Positions 31,280 to 33,986 of a stretch of DNA of 33,986 nucleotides are shown piece after piece. Numbering within the stretch: position 1 is the stretch's first letter; the number at the start of each line of letters is the position of its first letter. Position numbers and translations under genes: made by a program. The notes below the pieces were generated by a model, which saw only the letters and a list, made by a program, of their open reading frames with translations, was not told the DNA's origin and ran no database searches. Origin of the DNA: Pseudanabaena sp. CAN_BIN31 (GTDB lineage: Bacteria > Cyanobacteriota > Cyanobacteriia > Pseudanabaenales > Pseudanabaenaceae); NCBI GenBank assembly GCA_026785865.1, contig JAJAZG010000324.1, forward strand, positions 1-33,986. Reading direction: 5' to 3'.

Positions 31280-31975
31280 CTACCACTGAACGCGATACAT
31301 ACAAAATAGCAAGCCGTCTTTTTTGGCGGTAATTTTGCCGCCCATCGACTGCACTAATTCCGTAATTTCGCTAAGGGGCGTGAGAAATACCTCTGAGCCT
31401 AAATAGGTTTCTAAAATCGCCCAATTTTCTGCAAATTCTGAATCAGGGGCGATCGCATCAAAAATTAATACCCCATTTGGTTTTAAGACACGCTTAGCCT
31501 CACGCAAAACCAGTTTCCAATATGCCAAAGGGTAATAACAACTAAAACCAGTCGCAATTACGCGATCAAAAAATTCATTTTCATAACTTAATTGGTGCGC
31601 TGCGCCAAGCTGCACGCTTTTAAATAATTTGGAATTAAGCTGTGAACCACGCGAATTCAGCGCTTCCTTAGCGACAAAACTAATTTCCTGACCATAAAAA
31701 AATACATCCCAGTCGCGCCAAGGATAAATTAGAAAGCTGACCCCACAGCCAATATCTAAACATCGCTGGTTTTTTTGAAATTGCGCCAATTCCCAAAAAG
31801 GCGAAGCAATTTTGCTAGATAAAGTATGGCTTACCCATTCTCGAAACATTGGCATTGATTCCACCTCTGCGGGTAAATCAAATGCTTCATTTCGATATTC
31901 GCGATCGTAGCGTTTTTGGACTATGGCGATCGCCTCCGTCCATTCATCAGCCTGAAAAGTAAAAGTTTTATTCAT
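31280..31975 (-). CDS. SAM-dependent class I methyltransferase
   Basis: A 231-residue protein with a Rossmann-type methyltransferase domain. The SAM-binding motif I is CLDIGCGVSFLIYPWRDWDV at about residues 73-92; later parts include FDRVIATGFSCYYP and LREAKRVLKPNGVLIFDAIAP (post-I/motif III), as in Methyltransf_11/25 families. The substrate is unknown. Its start lies eight bases after the HicB-like gene and it shares that operon with the DUF2301 gene, so it is probably co-expressed with a membrane protein. The length suits a small-molecule or quinone/lipid methyltransferase, but nothing decides this. Confidence 0.9.
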   Translation of the reverse strand: MNKTFTFQADEWTEAIAIVQKRYDREYRNEAFDLPAEVESMPMFREWVSHTLSSKIASPFWELAQFQKNQRCLDIGCGVSFLIYPWRDWDVFFYGQEISFVAKEALNSRGSQLNSKLFKSVQLGAAHQLSYENEFFDRVIATGFSCYYPLAYWKLVLREAKRVLKPNGVLIFDAIAPDSEFAENWAILETYLGSEVFLTPLSEITELVQSMGGKITAKKDGLLFCMYRVQW

Positions 31976-31983
31976 TAATTCTT

Positions 31984-32154
31984 CTAAAATAGATGATCTG
32001 GAAGTGGCTCTAACATCAATAAAATGGCATCCTTGAGATTAGATATTGCCTCTTCGCGACTGTCGCCACAAGAAGACACAAAATTTAGCTCTGGACAAGT
32101 CGCAGAATAAGCCTGTACTTCCTCGTCCCATTCTAAAATTGCACGAATCATCAT
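31984..32154 (-). CDS. Solo HicB-like small protein
   Basis: A 56-residue frame from ATG 32154: MMIRAILEWDEEVQAYSATC..., PELNFVSSCGDSREEAISNL, ending LEPLPDHLF. This is the HicB antitoxin pattern (partial RNase H-like fold: strand, YSATCPEL turn, DSREEAISNLKDAI helix) without the C-terminal DNA-binding domain. No HicA toxin gene is adjacent. It lies 11 bases after the DUF2301 gene and eight before the methyltransferase gene. Solo HicB-like proteins of this size are common in cyanobacteria; the role is unclear. Confidence 0.85.
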   Translation of the reverse strand: MMIRAILEWDEEVQAYSATCPELNFVSSCGDSREEAISNLKDAILLMLEPLPDHLF

Positions 32155-32165
32155 AAGTTTGCTGG

Positions 32166-32822
32166 CTAGACTTGATTTGGTTTTAGTTGTTTTTCTGTTT
32201 TGAGATAATCAAACACTGATTTGTCGCCAATATCAGGCGAGATTGCTTGGGTTACTTTACGAATTGCGAAGATCATAAACAAAACTGCCCAAGCGCCCAA
32301 TAATCCGCGCTCGATCGCGATCGGTAAAATATTTACTAAATGACCAAGAATTAACACAGGCAACAATGGTACTAAAAATTTAGTTTCAAAGCGATTAAAA
32401 CAAAAAGTTTCCTTAAAGAAAATCCCTGTGAGTGCGGCAAAACTAAAACCAATCCCAATTAAGGCGATCGGCTGATTGTAAATAGCGATCGCCAAAGGTT
32501 CGGGAAAATACAAAGCTATCCCCACTGTAGAATTTGCCCCGATAGCCCAAAAAACTTGCAAAACTCGATGCAATAACTCCAGATAAATATGAATTGTCCA
32601 AAGCGATACACCTAACGCGACCGAAAATCCGATATACAACCAAGTTAACCAATTTAAAACTTCAGGATTACTAGGCTGCGATAAGACTAACAGCGCTCCC
32701 ACGCTAAAACATAGAGCCGCGATCGCCAAAGCACTACGGTAGACAATCACACTAAGGCGATCGCTTGCAGTAATTGTAAATTCACCAAACTGACCTTGAT
32801 AAACTTCAGATGTAATTTCCAT
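32166..32822 (-). CDS. DUF2301 integral membrane protein
   Basis: A 218-residue cyanobacterial membrane protein. It begins VYQGQFGEFTITASDRLSVIVYRSALAIAALCF..., the family start. At least six hydrophobic segments follow (about 26-48, 56-76, 88-106, 113-135, 148-166, 172-190), and a short hydrophilic tail (VFDYLKTEKQLKPNQV). Matches DUF2301 proteins by memory; no function is known. It is first of a three-gene minus-strand operon with the HicB-like and methyltransferase genes. Its upstream region contains a long hairpin shared with the divergent lipoprotein gene. Confidence 0.88.
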   Translation of the reverse strand: MEITSEVYQGQFGEFTITASDRLSVIVYRSALAIAALCFSVGALLVLSQPSNPEVLNWLTWLYIGFSVALGVSLWTIHIYLELLHRVLQVFWAIGANSTVGIALYFPEPLAIAIYNQPIALIGIGFSFAALTGIFFKETFCFNRFETKFLVPLLPVLILGHLVNILPIAIERGLLGAWAVLFMIFAIRKVTQAISPDIGDKSVFDYLKTEKQLKPNQV

Positions 32823-32863
32823 AAATTTCTCCGTAGGGTATCAATCTTTACTATAGCGAGAAT

Positions 32864-32920
32864 AAAAAACCAAGAAAGAAAGAGCAGAAATTTTCACTGC
32901 ATTTTCTTTCTTGGTTTTTT
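32864..32920. terminator. 18-bp stem hairpin in a divergent promoter region
   Basis: AAAAAACCAAGAAAGAAA (32864-32881) is the exact reverse complement of 32903-32920; the loop is 21 bases. T-run on both strands. It lies between two divergently transcribed genes, where a terminator is not expected. Confidence 0.75.
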
Positions 32921-33034
32921 ATGAAAAACTATATTGCCAAAATTCCCATAATGCTTTACTATCTTGCAGTCAAAATCGACAAGAAATCGGATGACGCTGT
33001 ACCGAAAACCAAGTAAGCAGCAGAGGAACTTTTT

Positions 33035-33859
33035 ATGCGTATCTACTACCTAGCTGGCGTGATTCTTAGCGTTACTACAATCCTTGGTGCTTGCGGTGAG
33101 GGTACACCAACCGAATGTACGATCAGTACGACAAGAGAATCTAGACAAGGCATTGTCAAAACAGCTAAATTTGCACCTGGGACGGATTGCGAACAAATGA
33201 GAACACTCGCAGAATCAGGTCAGCCGTTGCCAACTGTGGCTGGTTCAGCACCCACTGCTACTCAGCCAAAGGCGGTAGCAACTACCACCGCACCAACCTT
33301 CAATGCACCATTCGTTGCGGGACAGAAACCAGATGGACTTATTTCTGTCACTGATAAACAAGCAAGAGTTCAGGAGCTAGAGAAAAAAATCGGTGTTGGC
33401 TCCAATCAATCTCGCGATCCTTTTACCAGTTCGATCATTAATCCAGTTCCAAATTTAGAAACTCTATTGGCAAAGCCTAAGGAGCTACCTAACCTCAGAC
33501 CTGCGGTAATCGTCAGAACATCTACCATTGCAAAAATTTTACTACCTCCTCCTCCTCCTCCTCTTCCTCCTGACATTAAAGCTGCCGAAGGCACAAAAGT
33601 TACAGGTACTGTTGAAATTGCGGGTATGATGTTTGCGATTATCCAAGCCTTTGAAGAGCCAACTTCTCGCTATGTTAGGGTTGGTCAGATGATTTCTAAC
33701 GGTAAAGTGTTAGTTAAACGAATTGATACTAATGCGGAGCCGCCGATTGTGGTATTGCAGCAAAATGGAGTTGAAGTTTTACGTCCTGTAGGTGCGCCTG
33801 CCGTTGGTGTTGTAGATACGACTAAGCCTCAGCCGCAAACTGCCGCTCCTGCTCAGTAG
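33035..33859 (+). CDS. Pro-rich lipoprotein with a possible PilP-like C-terminal domain
   Basis: A 274-residue exported protein. Residues 1-20 form a lipoprotein signal peptide with lipobox ILGAC (Cys20), so it is membrane-anchored. Residues about 60-100 are Ala/Thr/Pro-rich. A run of seven Pro then Leu-Pro-Pro at about 170-180 follows LLAKPKELPNL. The C-terminal ~80 residues (TKVTGTVEIAGMMFAIIQAF..., SRYVRVGQMISNGKVLVKRID, PPIVVLQQNGVEVLRPVG) have the strand pattern and YVRVGQ motif of PilP-like pilus assembly domains; this is tentative. It ends in APAQ at TAG, and the frame reads on for 11 codons to a second APAQ and TAA. Confidence 0.85.
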   Translation: MRIYYLAGVILSVTTILGACGEGTPTECTISTTRESRQGIVKTAKFAPGTDCEQMRTLAESGQPLPTVAGSAPTATQPKAVATTTAPTFNAPFVAGQKPDGLISVTDKQARVQELEKKIGVGSNQSRDPFTSSIINPVPNLETLLAKPKELPNLRPAVIVRTSTIAKILLPPPPPPLPPDIKAAEGTKVTGTVEIAGMMFAIIQAFEEPTSRYVRVGQMISNGKVLVKRIDTNAEPPIVVLQQNGVEVLRPVGAPAVGVVDTTKPQPQTAAPAQ

Positions 33860-33908
33860 ACTATCGCTCCATTTGTTTTGGCTCCTGCTCAGTAATTAAT
33901 AATAAGAA

Positions 33909-33953
33909 CCAAAAAGCTATGGCACACGCCCCGCGTGTGCCATAGCTTTTTGG
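33909..33953 (+). terminator. Terminator of the lipoprotein gene
   Basis: A 21-bp perfect stem (33909-33929 with 33933-33953), CCC loop, arm CCAAAAAGCTATGGCACACG. A member of the same family as the pheT terminator. Confidence 0.92.
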
Positions 33954-33986
33954 ATTTTAAGTTTTTTTATGCTCACTTACTTTGCA

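Noticed and set aside
1..33986. CRISPR array, tRNA or rRNA genes
   Set aside because: No regularly spaced repeats and no cloverleaf or rRNA segments were recognised on reading both strands.

Overview
The window is chromosomal DNA from a cyanobacterium. It carries psaE (photosystem I), the pipY-sepF-proC neighbourhood typical of cyanobacteria, DUF2301- and DUF4090-like proteins, and very many HIP1 octamers (GCGATCGC). The gene set, together with many short hairpin terminators of one shape, suggests a filamentous Pseudanabaena-like organism. That genus-level guess is inference.

Layout. 1-5806 (+) is an accessory region. It holds the 3' part of a Uma2-family nuclease, a small protein overlapping an HNH nuclease, an ATPase plus HNH pair of the Septu (PtuA/PtuB) type, and a small unknown protein overlapping a DUF1016/YhcG-type PD-(D/E)XK nuclease. 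6072-7426 (+) is a two-gene cobalamin operon (cobH, cobI). 7471-11218 (-) is a five-gene cluster: a ParA ATPase fused to an HsdR-N-like nuclease domain, a ParB-like protein, a coiled-coil protein, an unknown protein and an HNH nuclease. I consider this the best candidate for an undescribed system.

11316-19316 is mostly housekeeping: coaX, an RDD membrane protein, a TPR protein, an exported Pro-rich protein, purM, proC, sepF and pipY (yggS). A broken response-regulator fragment lies between sepF and pipY. 19360-22768 is a second accessory island bounded by a 16-bp direct repeat. It holds an SF2 helicase with a C-terminal HNH domain, an antitoxin-like fragment and a RelE/ParE toxin-antitoxin pair.

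22799-33953 returns to core functions: pheT, an ABC importer (fused double permease plus ATPase with a C-terminal regulatory domain), mutM, psaE, an L,D-transpeptidase, a DUF4090-like protein, an operon of DUF2301 membrane protein / HicB-like protein / methyltransferase, and a Pro-rich lipoprotein. No rRNA, tRNA, CRISPR array or intact transposase was seen. The only gene-poor stretch over 300 bases is 18193-18629, which holds the response-regulator remnant and a palindrome.

Across the window, several core operons end in long AT-armed, GC-cored hairpins. The defence-like genes in 1957-4400, 7471-8840 and 19556-22578 look poor in HIP1 octamers compared with the housekeeping genes, as expected for acquired DNA.
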